Positions 11,336 to 22,633 of a stretch of DNA of 64,000 bases are shown here, one piece after another; positions within the stretch are counted from its first letter, which is position 1; each line of letters begins with the position of its first letter. Under the pieces are notes generated by a model, which was not told the origin of the DNA, searched no databases, and worked only from the letters and a program-made list of their open reading frames with translations. This DNA comes from Pyronema omphalodes (Eukaryota; Ascomycota; Pezizomycetes; Pezizales; Pyronemataceae). The position numbers and the translations under genes were made by a program. The stretch covers positions 434,001 to 498,000 of the forward strand of contig JAJJXM010000022.1 of the NCBI GenBank assembly GCA_024516155.1, read 5' to 3'.

Positions 11336-11454
11336 AATTCTTAGTGTGCAATAATGTTATGAGGTGTGAAAATAGGTGTTTTGTTGGGTTGTGATTGATG
11401 TAGTCTTCGGTTGGGAGGGGTTTATAGCCTTGGTAAATGGTGAAGATGTTTAAA

Positions 11455-11770
11455 CACCTTTTTTTTTTCTCGCTTTCTTTCTCACCATTTTTTCTCACCT
11501 CTTTTCTCACCACTTTCTCACCTCTTTCTCACCCTTTTTCTCCTCCCTTTTTTTTCCCTCTCTCTCTCTTCCCCCCTTCCCCCCCCCCCCCCTGTTCTTC
11601 AGGTCAATACCACCCAAATCTATCTACCCCGCAAAATCCCCGCCCCTCTCCTCTGGCCATAAACAGTTACCCCCATATCTTTTTTTCCACGTCCACTTCC
11701 AGTTCCTTTCCGATTTACGCCATCACTTCCAGTTCCTGATCTACACGGGAGGGGGGGGGGGGGGGGTTAA
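11455..11770. repeat. Polypyrimidine tract with C-run and G-run
   Basis: C/T-rich sequence (repeated CTCACCTCTTT-type units) ends in a C-run near 11579-11592. A G-run sits at about 11750-11766. An open frame across it (11437-11739) is compositional. Confidence 0.85.
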
Positions 11771-11796
11771 TGCTGTATGTTGTATGCTGTGTGCTG

Positions 11797-11868
11797 TGGG
11801 TCTTCCAACGGGGGTTGCTTGGGCTGTGGATGCTGTGGGTCTTCCAACGGGGGTTGCTTGGGGGCTGT
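11797..11868. repeat. Two-copy direct repeat of about 38 bp
   Basis: The unit beginning GTGGGTCTTCCAACGGGG is present twice in tandem, and TTGCTTGGG ends each copy. A short ATATCATATTATATC inverted patch follows near 11875-11900. Confidence 0.85.
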
Positions 11869-12239
11869 GGTATGATATATCATATTATATCATATTATCA
11901 TCTTTTAGAAACGGGGTGTGAGGGGTGTGCGTGTGAGCAGGGGAGGGAGGGGGAGTGGGGATTCCCATTTTATCTTATCTTCCATTCTCTCAACGCAGCA
12001 AAAGAAAAAGAAAGGGAACAAGAAAACCAGAAAAAAAAAAACAAGAAACAAGAAACAAGAAAAAAACAAGAAAAAAACAAGAAAAAAAAATACAAAAAAG
12101 AAAAACAACGGAAAATACCCCTCAATCCTACATCCATCTTCCATCCTCCATCTTCCATCGTCCATCTTCAATCGTCCCAGCCTGCTAGTATCGTATTCAT
12201 TTGTTAGAAGGAAGTTTTGTAACTCAGAAAAACAAAATA

Positions 12240-12357
12240 AAAAAAAAATAAAAAGAAAAAGAAAAAAAAAAAAAATAAAAATAAAAATAAAAATAAAAAT
12301 AAAAATAAAAATAAAAATAAAAATAAAAATAAAAATAAAAATAAAAATAAAAATAAA

Positions 12358-12388
<31 letters not shown>

Positions 12389-12480
12389 TAAAAATAAAAA
12401 TAAAAATAAAAATAAAAATAAAAATAAAAATAAAAATAAAAATAAAAATAACATAAAAATAAAAATAAAAATGACATAAA
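12240..12480. repeat. (AAAAAT)n array
   Basis: About 30 copies of a 6-bp A-rich unit. A-rich purine sequence precedes it from 11998, together with a short CATCTTCCATC-type repeat (12132-12170). Open frames on both strands here are compositional. Confidence 0.95.
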
Positions 12481-12547
12481 AAAAAGAAGAAAAGAGGGTG
12501 AGTGAGTGGTTGGGCGACAGACTGACTCCAAACACGTACGAGGTGCT

Positions 12548-12610
12548 GGACAAAAGTGACCGTCACCCCGCGCGGTGCTTAGCACAGAAAAGTGACGGTC
12601 ACTTCTGTCC
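12548..12610. repeat. Nested inverted repeat built on GTGACSGTCAC
   Basis: Arms of 19 bp, at 12548-12566 (GGACAAAAGTGACCGTCAC) and 12592-12610 (GTGACGGTCACTTCTGTCC), pair with one mismatch. Each arm holds a near-palindrome GTGAC-N-GTCAC, and the loop holds GTGCTTAGCAC. It may be a transcription-factor site pair, a hairpin or a mobile-element end. No gene is adjacent on the left, and unique sequence follows to about 12970. Confidence 0.75.
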
Positions 12611-13019
12611 ACGTACCGTACTCATGCTTAGGAGGATTTGGTGAGGTCATATGGATTTAATCCTGTTTCCGGCTTGCAGCTTTCGGAGCTCCAGAGTCTA
12701 GATCCTAAAGTCTCAAGTCCTACTTCCATCTTCCATCTTTCATCTTCCAGCTTCCCGACACCAGCTTCCAGATCCCAGGTCCCATCTTCCAGCTTCCTTC
12801 AGTTATCCTCCATATTCCCAAGAGACATGAACCCAGGAAAACAATAATTCAAAGGGTCTCATGATAGTGATGATCATATCAAGATAACGGCGTAGAGCTG
12901 AATATTCATATCCATTTTCTAGCTATCATCAATTCCACTCTATGGTTCGATAATGTTACTGATTCTCAATCTATCTCTGAGACTTAGTAATTATGTAGCT
13001 ACGGGTTTCCGTTTTTTGG

Positions 13020-13800
13020 TTTTTTGTTTGTTTATTTATTGAATCATACGCTGACCAAGGCCTAAAAGGCCTATACAGGACTAAAATAATAATATCAGAA
13101 TCCCGTCCTCGTGTTCTAAACCACCTAGCGAGCCCCCCAAAACTCCTACGCCCATATAACCCGTCAAACAAAGTATGAAAAGAAATACAACGAGAAAAAA
13201 CACGAGAATTGGGAAAGAGGATTTCCTCAGTCTCCCCCTTGTCCTGTCATGCCCTGGTCACCTCCTCCAGCATCCACCACCATGCCCTGTTCATAACCTG
13301 TGGCATTTTCACTCATCATCTGCCCTGTTACTTTGTGATTCCCATGCCCCCCGCTTCCTCCCTCCCTCTGTCTCCTGCTATTTCCACCTCGCCCCTCTCC
13401 CCTTTGTCCCTTGACCTTCACCGGGGTTTTCGGTCTTAGGTTGTCATTTCCCAGGATAATCTGGACATTAATACCACCACTGTGGACAACATCTGCCCAT
13501 GTTTTGCTTCCGGAGCGGTGTTTCATTGTTGGTTGATGCTGTTTCTTACCCCGTGCACCACTCTGTTGTGTCGGGGATTTGTCATTCTGTTGTACTGACT
13601 GTTGTCGTGGCCCAGAACCGGTTGCCTTCTTCTTCCTACGGGCTCTATTACCCTCCACAATCCGCCATTTGGCTGTAGATTCCGGGGCGGCGTTGCCTAC
13701 ATTGGATGGAATTGTGTCAGGCTCGGTATTTGAGTCCGGCTGAGAGTCAGAAGCTTTGATTATCTGGAGTTATATCGTTCCCGGTATAATATCAAAAGAG
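13020..13800 (-). mobile_element. Non-LTR retroelement fragment: gag-like ORF plus 3' tail (copy A)
   Basis: On the minus strand an open frame from about 13790 to 13227 encodes a basic, Gln/Gly/Arg-rich protein with KWRIV, RARRKKKAT, KTWADVV, a GGINVQIIL segment and a Gly/Arg-rich tail. This resembles the N-terminal part of LINE ORF1 (gag) proteins. It is followed directly by a 3' tail with the hairpin AGGCCTTTTAGGCC (about 13055-13068) and an (AATAAA/CAAA)-type end near 13020-13045. No reverse transcriptase lies between, so it is an internally deleted, non-autonomous copy. The matching element is at 60120-60880. Family assignment is by composition and motif only. Confidence 0.65.
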
Positions 13801-14003
13801 AATACTGGAGTTCACAGTTTAATCGACGAATTAGCATAGTTTTTTTTTCACCGAGGTCATCTCCAGTATGAAAAGAACAGAGAAAAGAATATTTTGATTA
13901 TTGGGAAACTCATTTTCAACGTAAGTTACAAGAAGTGAAGTCCTGATACATAAAATGCATTGCTCCAAAATTCAGAAAGTGGATGAGATATGAAAACTAC
14001 TAG

Positions 14004-16874
14004 CTACACGATCTCCCGGTTCTTTACAAATTCATCTACTAGTTTTTCAATTCCAAAGTGTTTGTTTTGTTGCGCATGCATCAATCCTGAATTTCCATCC
14101 TTATCCTGTGCATTGACCTCGATGTCAATTCGGGAAAGCAGTAGCTTGACAACACCCTCGTGGCCTTTTAGGCATGCCCATAAGAATGACGTCCTTCCAT
14201 CGTTATCCTTTGCATTGACCTCGATATCGTCCCGGGAAAGCAGTAGCTTGACAACACCCTCATAGCCATTGCGGCACGCAGATGAGAATGCCGTATCTCC
14301 ATCGTTATCCTTTGCATTGACCTCGATATCGTCCCGGGAAAGCAGTAGCTTGACAGCACTCTCATGGCCATTGCGGCATGCAGATAAGAACGCCGTATTT
14401 CCATCGTTATCCTTTGAATTGACCTCGATGTCGTCCCGGGAAAGCAGTAGCGTGACAACAATCTCATGGCCATTCTGGCATGCCCACAAGAATGACGTCC
14501 TTCCATCGTTATCCTTTGCATTGACATCGATATCGTCCCGGGAAAGCAGTCGCTTGACAACACCCTCATGGCCATTCTGGCATGCCCATAATAATGCCGT
14601 CCCTCCTTCGTTATCCTTTGAATTGACATCGATATCGTCCCGGGAAAGCAGTAGCTTGACAACACTCTCGTGGCCTTTTAGGCATGCCCATAAGAACGCC
14701 GTATCTCCATCGTTACTTTTTGCATTGACCTCGATATTGTCCCGGGAAAGCAGTAGCTTGACAACACCCTCGTGGCCATTCCGGCATGCCCATAGTAATG
14801 CCGTACTTCCAAAGTTATTCTTTGCATTCACCTCCATGTCGTCCCGGGAAAGCAGTAGCTTAACAACACTCTCATGGCCATTCTGGCATGCCCATAGGAA
14901 TGGCGTACTTCCGAAGTCATTCTTTGCATTGACCTCGACATCGCCCCGGGAAAGCAGTAGCTTAACAATACTCTCATGGCCATTCTGGCATGCCCATAAG
15001 AATGCCGTCCTTCCACCGTTATCCTTTGCATTGACCTCGACATCGTCCCGGGAAAGCAGTAGCTTCAGAACCTGTTCGCGGCCAGTTTCTGCTGCTATGT
15101 GCAGTGGCTCCATCTTAGCTTCATCCTTTGTTGTAGCCCGTGCATCACAACCAGAATCTAGTAAAAATGTAACCCATTTTGGATCACCGGATTTCACCGC
15201 TTTGTGGATAGGGGCCCAGCCATCGTTATCAAAATCATTGATTCCCGTTCCTGTCCTGAGATACGTTTGAGCCTTAAAATATTGCTGCTTGAACGTCTGA
15301 GCAATACTTGAAGTTTTTGATTTCGTGTCTGGCGCAGTTCCAGTGTCATCGTCGTCCGAATGGTGATTCGAATCGCTGTCTTCGTCGTCCTCCGATGCTT
15401 CTGGCAGAATGAAGAGGGATATATGCTCAAGGTGACGACCCAGATGGCTTCTAAGTAATTTCGGTACATGTTTCTCTGGACACAAAGGACACTTTTCCTT
15501 TCCTTCGGTTGCTCGTGCACCCCTGGCGATCAGGACTTCGAGCTGTTCTTTGGAACCGGAGACGACGGCTTTGTGTTTCTTGACGAGATGTTGCCGGAAC
15601 TGCTCGCTGGTGAGGTATGTCTTTTTACATTTGCTGCAGAGCCACTCGCGACGATGCATCTCCCTTTCATGATCGAACCATTCGTGTCGGCTCTTGTAAA
15701 GATGGGCTCCCTGGGGACAGTCCTTGAAGGTGCACACGTATGGGCGTAAATCCTGAAACACGTGCTTCCTATGGCGACAACAGTCATTAGCATCTTCCGC
15801 CATTGATAGGATGAAGGATGAAAGAAACTCACTTCCACGAAGCACGGTTTTCGGTCTGTACGATGATGAAACAGTACGGGCATTGGAATGGTCCTTTGTC
15901 GTATCCGGGAGGTGGGGCTGGAACCCTAAGACTACCGGGGTTGGCCGAGGATGATGCGTATGACGTGGTCGAGAATCCGGCTTCCGAGCGGCTATCCAGA
16001 TCGACGGGCACGACTTCGATCAAGTTGACATTTGCCGGGTTCACCGTGGAAACGGTTGTACGCATGTCCGTCGGGGCTTCCGAGTAGAAATCATCTTGGT
16101 CCTCCGAATATGATTCCGTTTCGGTGCCATCACCAACAGCGACTCGTCGACCGACAATCTTTTCATGGTGTTCGTTGTGGTATTTCAGCAGCTGCCGTCG
16201 TTTGGTATTCGCCTTGCCCAATCGCTCAATGAGATACCGGTAGTCTTCGCCGAGCGGGAATTTGTTGCTCACATAATCGACATCGAAGCTTTCGAAATGC
16301 GATACGTCTATCCTCTCGATCCTTTCCAGTCGACTGGCAGACGCAGGACTCTGAACGGTGATCGATAGTCGATACAGGCACTCAATTACGTTGCCAATCT
16401 CCTTCACAGCTTCCTTCAGCGGCGATGTCGCCCTGATTTCGTCGTCCGAATCTGAATCAACCGTCTCTGGCACCGTGGAATGTGGCTCAACTGCGCTCTG
16501 CGAATGATCTCCGGCCCCCGTGTCATCTAAGGAGATGCTCAAAGCTATTCAGGATTTAGCATCATAGCTCGGAGGTCTCCAAGAGTCGGAAACAACTTAC
16601 TGTCCTCCAAGACATCATTCAGGTCCCCGAGCAATGCCTTAACCCTATCCATGACTTCTGAGGCTTCACGAAGCCGGTGATCGAGTGACATATCCCCGCG
16701 CCGGTGTGCAGCGACATTCTCGGCCCACACCTTCAGTCGTCCAAAGTCATCCGACAGTGTCTCTGGGGGATCTTGGGAATCTTTGAAATGGTCGAGGAGT
16801 CGGTTGAATGAAGCGATTGATTTCCAGTATAGGGCAGCGATTGTGATCGTACTGGGGTCCATTTCGGAAGACAT
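14004..16874 (-). CDS. C2H2 zinc-finger/ankyrin-repeat protein (copy A)
   Basis: Three exons, 16874-16601, 16544-15833 and 15768-14004, join to 916 residues. The introns of 56 and 64 bp have GTAAGT/GTGAGT donors. The N-terminal region (MDPST...ALYWKSIASFNRLLDHFKDS) and the EAVKEIGNVIECLYRLS region match a common fungal family. A C2H2 zinc-finger block follows (CPYCFI, YVCTFKDC, HEWFDHEREMHRREW, CSKCKKTY, HLVKKH, CPLCPEKH, HLGRHLEHI), then an acidic linker and ankyrin repeats. Nine internal units of exactly 34 residues (102 bp) carry the pattern ACxNGHExVVKLLLSRDDIEVNAKDNDG and are flanked by two diverged units on the N side and one on the C side. A nuclear or cytosolic scaffold role is inferred; the target is unknown. 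Copy B has five internal units. No disabling mutation is seen. Confidence 0.9.
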
Positions 16875-17949
16875 TGTGATGGTGATGTGCACTGACGATG
16901 GTCTGGAAGCGCGCGGGGTAAGCATGTCAATGAATGCGGGGAACATACGCCTTGTTGAGCACGTAAGCGACGCATACAGCCTGATTCGTTCCATAGTCGC
17001 AAAAGATCTACAACACCAATCCAACTCGGGACTTCCGATACATCCGTTTCTAATGCCTGAACTTATATCCCCATAACTTGAGGGAAAAGAAATTCATGAA
17101 TAAACAAGAGAAAACAGAAGGGCATCCGAAAAACCATTGGTCATAAATAATGATGACAATGAACGCAGTGCGTATCAATCAATTCTACCCATCAATTTAG
17201 ACAGATTGGCAAAAATTGTATACCGTCTAACGTTTGCTGATGCTGCATAGAACAACTGCAATGAGTCCGAGTTCAGCAGGAAAATTCACTCAGTAATCAT
17301 AAGTCTTCTCATTATTGTCATTTCGGGTTTCTCTGATAACTCCGAACTGCCCAACAGTACAGCACTGGCACTTCATGGAGAGCGTAATCAGCAAGAGATT
17401 CTTTCTATCAGCTGTGGTGCACTTGGTGTTTCCAGCCATGGGTGCCATTGCTATTTGCTCAAGGTCATTCGATTTATCACTGAGGGGAAAGGCGATGGAG
17501 GGGGGGAGGGGGGTGGGGGGTGTGGGGGGGGGGGGGGGGTAGATAGATTCATATGACAATGATATAGAGGATCGCTATTTACGTTTGCCCGGAAGGAAGC
17601 GAAAGCAGTATTTCTGGAATTCTCGGAACAGAACAGAAGAGAGAAGAGATGATGAGCGGGATATATCAAGGCAGTGGAATTTGGTACCATACCAACCTAC
17701 TCAACTGATAATTCTCCAGGCCGCCAGACTAGCAACCCACCAGACTACCAACTCATCAGCCAGTCTACATCACGTCATATTACGGCACCTTATCTTGAGT
17801 ATCTCTGCAAAGTAAAGATATTAAAAACTCAAAATCCTAAAGCTGATGGGTTTGATGTCTTTTTTCATGGTAGCTTGTATCCTTCAAAACACCAGAAGGA
17901 AAGGATTATGCACCTATGAGTACAAAGGACGAAGAGCGAAAGTTCATAC
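16875..17949 (-). other. Shared upstream region of copy A, with G-run
   Basis: 5' flank of the ankyrin gene, matching 56370-57437 in copy B. It contains a G-run at about 17506-17540 (a C-run at 56796-56812 in copy B). A possible Cys-containing small frame reads TKCTTADRKNLLLI then KCQCCTVGQF in both copies, but the length difference in the G-run puts the upstream part in another frame in copy A. I do not call a gene. Confidence 0.5.
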
Positions 17950-18654
17950 AGTGCCACACCAGTTTTTGATTTGATTTGAGTTTCTTGAACGTTCCCAACC
18001 TTAAGGTTATGACGTATGCTACAGTCTGAATACATTTCGAGGCTCCAGCTGTTACCTTAGAGTCTCGCTGGGATCCGCCCCAGAGCATACTTCATTTCTT
18101 GGGCCTGTTGCCACCTCTCTTCCTCCTGCTGGTTTTCATTCTCGTCCTTAAAGTTTGGAGCCCTATTTGCTCTTTTCCCACCCGGCACTCTCAACTGGAC
18201 ACTCTCACTTCGTTATTCGTACCCTGCCTATGCTCTCCTCTGCTCTCCTCTGTTCTCCTCTGCTCTCCTCTACTCTCTTCTGCTCTCCTTAACTCTCCTC
18301 TTCTCTCTTCGCCTCTCTACTTCAATCCTCTCTTCTCCTCTCTTCTCCTCTCTTCTCCTCTCTTCTCCTCCTCTCCTCTCTTCTCCTCTCTTCTCCTCTC
18401 TTCTCTGCTCCATTACACAGGTCTTCGCTCCTCTTCTCTGCTCTTTATACCTCTTCCCTCCGCCTCTGTCCCTTCGCCCCTCGACTTTCCCCCCTTCTTT
18501 TCAGACCTCTCCTTTCGCCTCTCTCTTCAGCTTTTGTCTCATCCTGTCCTCTTCTTCCTCTCACTTCCTCTCTTTGGCCTTTCTCATGCGCTACCCTTTC
18601 TCGCTTTTGCTGTTCTTAGGCCCTCTATGTACATAATTATGTATCTGTCTTCAG

Positions 18655-18900
18655 GTTTTTTATTTTTTTATTTTTTTATTTTTTTATTTTTTTATTTTTT
18701 TATTTTTTTATTTTTTTATTTTTTTATTTTTTTATTTTTTTATTTTTTTATTTTTTTATTTTTTTATTTTTTTATTTTTTTATTTTTTTATTTTTTTATT
18801 TTTTTATTTTTTTATTTTTTATTTTTTTATTTTTTTATTTTTTTATTTGTTTATTTTTTTATTTTTTTATTTTTTTTTATTTTTTTTTATTTTTTTTTTT
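18655..18900. repeat. (TATTTTTT)n octamer array inside the LINE 3' UTR
   Basis: About 30 copies of an 8-bp T-rich unit (A-rich on the element's sense strand), with unit-length variants towards 18900. It separates the RNase H coding part from the distal 3' UTR. In the related copy at 43092-43605, homology stops where this array would begin. Confidence 0.93.
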
Positions 18901-18979
18901 ATGCAGCATTATCCGTCTTATTCGCTCCGAACCGCTTCGTGCTCGTTCTCAGATTCAATCAGTGCTCCTCAGCCCGTTC

Positions 18980-20317
18980 TCATTCTTTCCGAGTCATCTT
19001 CCATAGCAGGTGTGCCTGTATCCACTCTGCGGTGGCAATCTTGGTAGTAGAGATCATAGTGGTAAGGGCCTTAGTTCCAGTGGGTGAATAGAGTATCACT
19101 TGGACTGGGGCAGGGTGGTTCCTGTGAAGTTTCAGTTCACAGCGGAGTTTATTCCTCTGTACTTGGTATTTTGGGCAGCCTAGGATGAGGTGTTTGGGTG
19201 TTTGTGGGGGTTGCATTGGACAGGTGCATCTGGGTGAAGGATATTTTTCGGAGTTCGTCTTCGATAGGTAATCCAAAAAATATCCATGACCGGTTCTCAG
19301 GCCTAGGATGGCTGGTGAGATTTTGCGGGTGGTATTTGTGTATGCATTGTCTAGCTGTCTTAAAGGAGATGCTTTGTATGCTTTCGGCTGTTTTAGTTGT
19401 TCGTACCATTCCTTCCACTCCTTCAATTTCTGGCCCCGGGTTTGTCTTTTGAGCCAGGAGATGGATACCACAGGTGTGCCATTCAGGTTCTGAGAGGTTG
19501 CTGCAGCTTTGGCAAGGTCATCTGCCATCTCATTTCCTCGGATATATGTGTGTCCCGGTACCCATGAGATTGTTATTTCAGTGTCGAATATCATCAAGGT
19601 TTTTGTAATTTCATGGATGCTTCGGGCAATATATTGGCCGGGTCCCCTTTGGAGGTGTCCTATCCTACGGATCGCTGACTGGTTGTCACTAAAGATGTTG
19701 ATATGGCGATTGGATGCCTTGTGTCGCTTGATAAATGATGCAGCCTACTGGAGGCCTTCAAGTATTGCTTGAAGTTCCGCATCATAGACCTCACTGGTTT
19801 CTCCCATCGGTATCGTGGTTTTGATTATTTGTGGAGTTCATGAGAGATGTAGAGTCCAGCACCTGTTTGATCTTCCTTCGATGAGCCGTCAGTATAGATG
19901 ATGGTGTTTATTGTTTTCTTCCGCTTGTAGTTTCTGCAGTGTGCTCATGTGTATTCTAGCGGCGTCTTCTTTTGGGAGTTCCTCGATTTCGGTATGTATG
20001 CCGCTCTTCTCCCAATGTGTTGTGGTTGGTTGTGCTGTGTCTGTGGGATATAGCCATGCTCGCAGGTATTGAAGTAATCCAGCAAGCCATGAGGGTGCTC
20101 CAAGTCCACTCTACCATTGGCAGTCATATTCCCAGTCAGATTGTAGTGAGTGTTATTTCGAAATGATTTGGGATTGGGAAGGAGGATGGACACCTGGAAG
20201 TCACAGGATGTGTTGGTGGGAGTGTGAGAAGCCGTAGGGCAGAGTTTCTTTGTTTTGCATTGAGTCTGACCGTCACCGGTGGTATTGCACTTGAGTTGTG
20301 TAGGGCCATTATAGGCG
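18980..20317 (-). pseudogene. LINE reverse transcriptase C-terminus and RNase H, broken
   Basis: On the minus strand the reading passes RLLTLPPTHPV (RT connection region), IYTDGSS near 19885-19900 (first RNase H Asp), VYDAELQAIL near 19775-19800 (Glu), FSDNQSAIRRI near 19670-19705 (Asp), then ISWVPGHTYIRGNEMADDLAK (about 19500-19560) with the last Asp. It ends in a Cys/His zinc-binding-like segment CTCPMQPPQTPKHLILGC. In-frame stops and frame changes between these blocks (for example a TAG within the helix after the Glu) mean no intact enzyme. The longest intact piece is 18980-19597. Confidence 0.88.
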
Positions 20318-21179
20318 AGTGCCACAGCAGTGCTAGCGAGCACGAAGACCACTTTTTGGCGTTTCCCAGTATGCTACAAGCCTCCAAGCTGATTTTTGAG
20401 TACAGCTGTATAATGCAACGAGAGCCTGTTATAACTCATGAGCTTGGTTCAGTAAGGAAAAAATAAATTCCCACCAGTATGGTACCGTCCGGTCCACCGT
20501 GTGTTGTGCCCAACTCTGACTACATATACCGATCAATTGCCACATCTGGGTCGTAGCAGTGGGGAATTGATTAGGTAGCTTCATCGGATACATAGGCCAA
20601 CCTAACTCTATAGCCCTGCCAATTAGCATGGTGTTCTATGCTTCAGAACTTCGAGAAATCCAAGAACTAAAAAAAAAAAAAAAGCATTACCCGTAGTCCG
20701 AAAAATCCGCTACTCAGCTACTCGGCAACGAAATAGCAGCATGATTTTTTTAAAGACTGTGGATGGATGGATTGATTCATACAACGGTACTTAAAGATAT
20801 ATAAGCCCGATAGGATAAGCTAAGCAACATATTGGCTGCTACCTTTAAGGCAGATAGTCTAGTCTAGGGAGGTTGCTGTAGTATACAGATCTATGATCTC
20901 TGAAAGAATCGATGTTTCAATCAATGATTTGGAATGTGATAAAAATATTACTTGAATATATTGAAAAATATCAAGGCCAAATATATGTCAACGGCATCAC
21001 GATTTTCATTGCTGGCTATTAGCTACCTCTTACGGAAATATGCACAACGAATAATCCCCCGACATACTAGCTAGTACTTCATGGAAGGGGTTATTTGCAA
21101 ATTGTTGTTGCTATTATTATTGACCTCATGGCTGCTGATCATGTCGCCTTTTTGGGGGGGGGGGGAATCCTGAATGATT

Positions 21180-22094
21180 TCTGGGGTTATATATAGGGTT
21201 ATACGGTTATATGGTTATATGGTTATATGGTTATATGGTTATATGGTTATATGGTTATATGGTTATATGGTTATATATACGGTTTTCAATATCCCATTTC
21301 ATAAAATATCAATATCAATACCAGATATCAAACCTCCAAATATCCCCTTCCAGACAGCAAATATCCCTTTCCACATATCAGACAGCAAATATCCCTTCCA
21401 ACCTCATATCCCTTTCCAAACACCGAAATATCAAATCCCAAATCCCATAACCTCACTTCCAGACATCAAATATCAAATATCCCTTTCCAATATCAAATAC
21501 CCCCTTCCAAATACCAAAATATCCCTTTCCAGACACCAAAATATCCCTTTCCAATATCCGCTTCCAAATATCAAGATATTAAGAATCACTTTCCAGACAC
21601 CAAAATATCAAACCTCCCCTTCCAGACACCAAAATATCAAAATATCAAAATATCAAAATATCAAAATATCAAAATATCAAAATATCAAAATATCAAAATA
21701 TCAAACCTCCCTTTCCAATATTAAAGTATCGAAAATTCCAGAACACAGCGCAACAAGCACAGCAATAATGATAAGCACACCAAAGACAACGACACCAAAG
21801 ACAAGCACACCAAAGACAAGCACAACAAGCACAGCAAGCACAACACTCACAACACTCACAACACTCACAACAACGACAAGCACAACACTCACAGCAAGCA
21901 CAGCAAGCACACCAAAGGCAAGCACAACACTACCAGCGACAGCAAACACAACGACGATAGGCACAGCGACAATAAGCGCAATAACGACAAGCACAACAAG
22001 CACAACAAGCACAACAAGCACAACAAGCACAACACTCACAACACTTACAACAGAACTGGTAACAACGACAATAATAATTCCCCTACATACATGA
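21180..22094. repeat. Low-complexity belt: (GGTTATAT)n, ATATC-rich and ACAACACAAGC-rich
   Basis: About ten GGTTATAT octamers (21187-21275) are followed by about 450 bp of degenerate units of the form CCCTTTCCAAATATC with an AAAATATC octamer run (21640-21700). About 270 bp of CACAACAAGCACAAC-like repeats come next (21770-22050). The 306-codon frame spanning it is compositional. A G-run lies at 21157-21166 and another at about 22226-22242. Confidence 0.9.
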
Positions 22095-22633
22095 TACATA
22101 CATAGCTGCATACATAAACACCTAAATAAGTACCTACACACACCCATACATCCAGCCTCAAAAAGTACCCACTACAAAATACCCACTACCCACTACAAAA
22201 TACCCACTAAAATCCACCAAATGGGGTGGGGGGGGGGGGGGGGAACAGCAGTTATCAAATACAGCTACATGGGCATAAAAACCAATCAACAACAGTGGTA
22301 ATAAAAAGAATTCCATGGATGCAAGAAAAAAAAAGTGATATCAAACTAATAAAATCCCTGAATGCAAAAGTAACACAAAAGTAAATCAAAAAAAACAAGT
22401 AAGCAAAATAAAAATAAAAAAAAAAGCTGTAATTCTAAAACCATAAAAAATTGTAAATACCCATATCAGACAGTAATCCTCAATCCACATGCTATGCTTA
22501 TCTTGATGCTTATAAAACACAACGCTTCCCCCTTCCATCTTCCCTTCTTCGCTTCAGCTTCTCTCTTCCCTTCAGCTACCTTACACCCCCCCTCCCCTCG
22601 TCTCTACTATCCCCATTACAAACCCCCATCATC
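22095..22633. other. Intergenic, low complexity
   Basis: CATACATA and TACCCACTACAAAA short repeats, a G-run (22226-22242), and A-rich sequence to about 22450. The last 130 bases are C/T-rich and lie beyond the stop of the minus-strand BCAS3-like gene, so they include its 3' UTR. Confidence 0.5.

Larger units (their letters stand above)
10535..11745 (+). repeat. Imperfect ~0.69-kb tandem duplication after PTR2
   Basis: The end of the transporter gene plus its 3' flank (10535-11110) recurs at about 11228-11745, offset by 660-692 bp. Shared blocks include AGTGGGAAGG..AGAAGTCCC, AAGATCCGTCGTGG, ATGATGCAATAGTCAAGACG, TTATGAG and, at the far end, CCCCTCT..CAGTTACCCC. The second copy has no open transporter frame, so it is a decayed duplicate of the 3' end. 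The overall match is moderate, with simple repeats inserted into the second copy. Confidence 0.8.
17963..20317 (-). mobile_element. 5'-truncated Tad-like LINE with 13-bp target-site duplication
   Basis: A 2355-bp insertion in copy A lies between AGTGCCACACCAG (17950-17962) and AGTGCCACAGCAG (20318-20330). The uninterrupted site is seen once, inverted, at 56356-56368 in copy B. On the minus strand the element starts inside the C-terminal part of reverse transcriptase (reading RLLTLPPTHPV), goes through RNase H, and then a long 3' UTR made of an A-rich octamer array (18655-18900) and a G/A-rich repeat region. It ends in AAATCAAATCAAAAA. A second 3'-UTR copy is at 43092-43605. Truncation at the 5' end and the target duplication are typical of target-primed reverse transcription. 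Confidence 0.9.
13020..21142 (-). repeat. Inverted segmental duplication, copy A
   Basis: Read on the minus strand, this block matches 55195-60880 (copy B). From 5' to 3' it contains flanking DNA (21142-20331), a zinc-finger/ankyrin gene and a gag-like element ending in a retroelement 3' tail. Protein identity over the middle exon of the gene is about 94% by eye. Copy A is longer because of a LINE at 17963-20317 and four extra ankyrin units. Copy B has other insertions near 55300-55730. The right limit is near GACCTCATGGCTGCTGATC at 21122-21140, and the left limit is the tail near 13030. Confidence 0.93.

Noticed and set aside
11905..12612. A 235-codon minus-strand frame of Phe/Tyr/Ile
   Set aside because: It is generated by the (AAAAAT)n array and A-rich purine run.
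14269..15270. A 333-codon plus-strand open frame opposite the ankyrin array of copy A
   Set aside because: It is the antisense of tandem 102-bp units, so one open unit makes all open. It has no family content, and the minus-strand gene explains the region. The shorter frames opposite copy B have the same cause.
13020..21142. The whole block as one giant transposon
   Set aside because: The block ends at a retroelement tail on one side, but I found no terminal repeats or target-site duplication around the whole, and the ankyrin gene keeps its introns. Segmental duplication is the simpler reading.
21174..22094. A 306-codon plus-strand frame rich in Thr, Ser, Ile and Pro
   Set aside because: It is made entirely of low-complexity repeats with unit changes along its length, with no unique domain. 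The opposite strand is open too (21701-22147).
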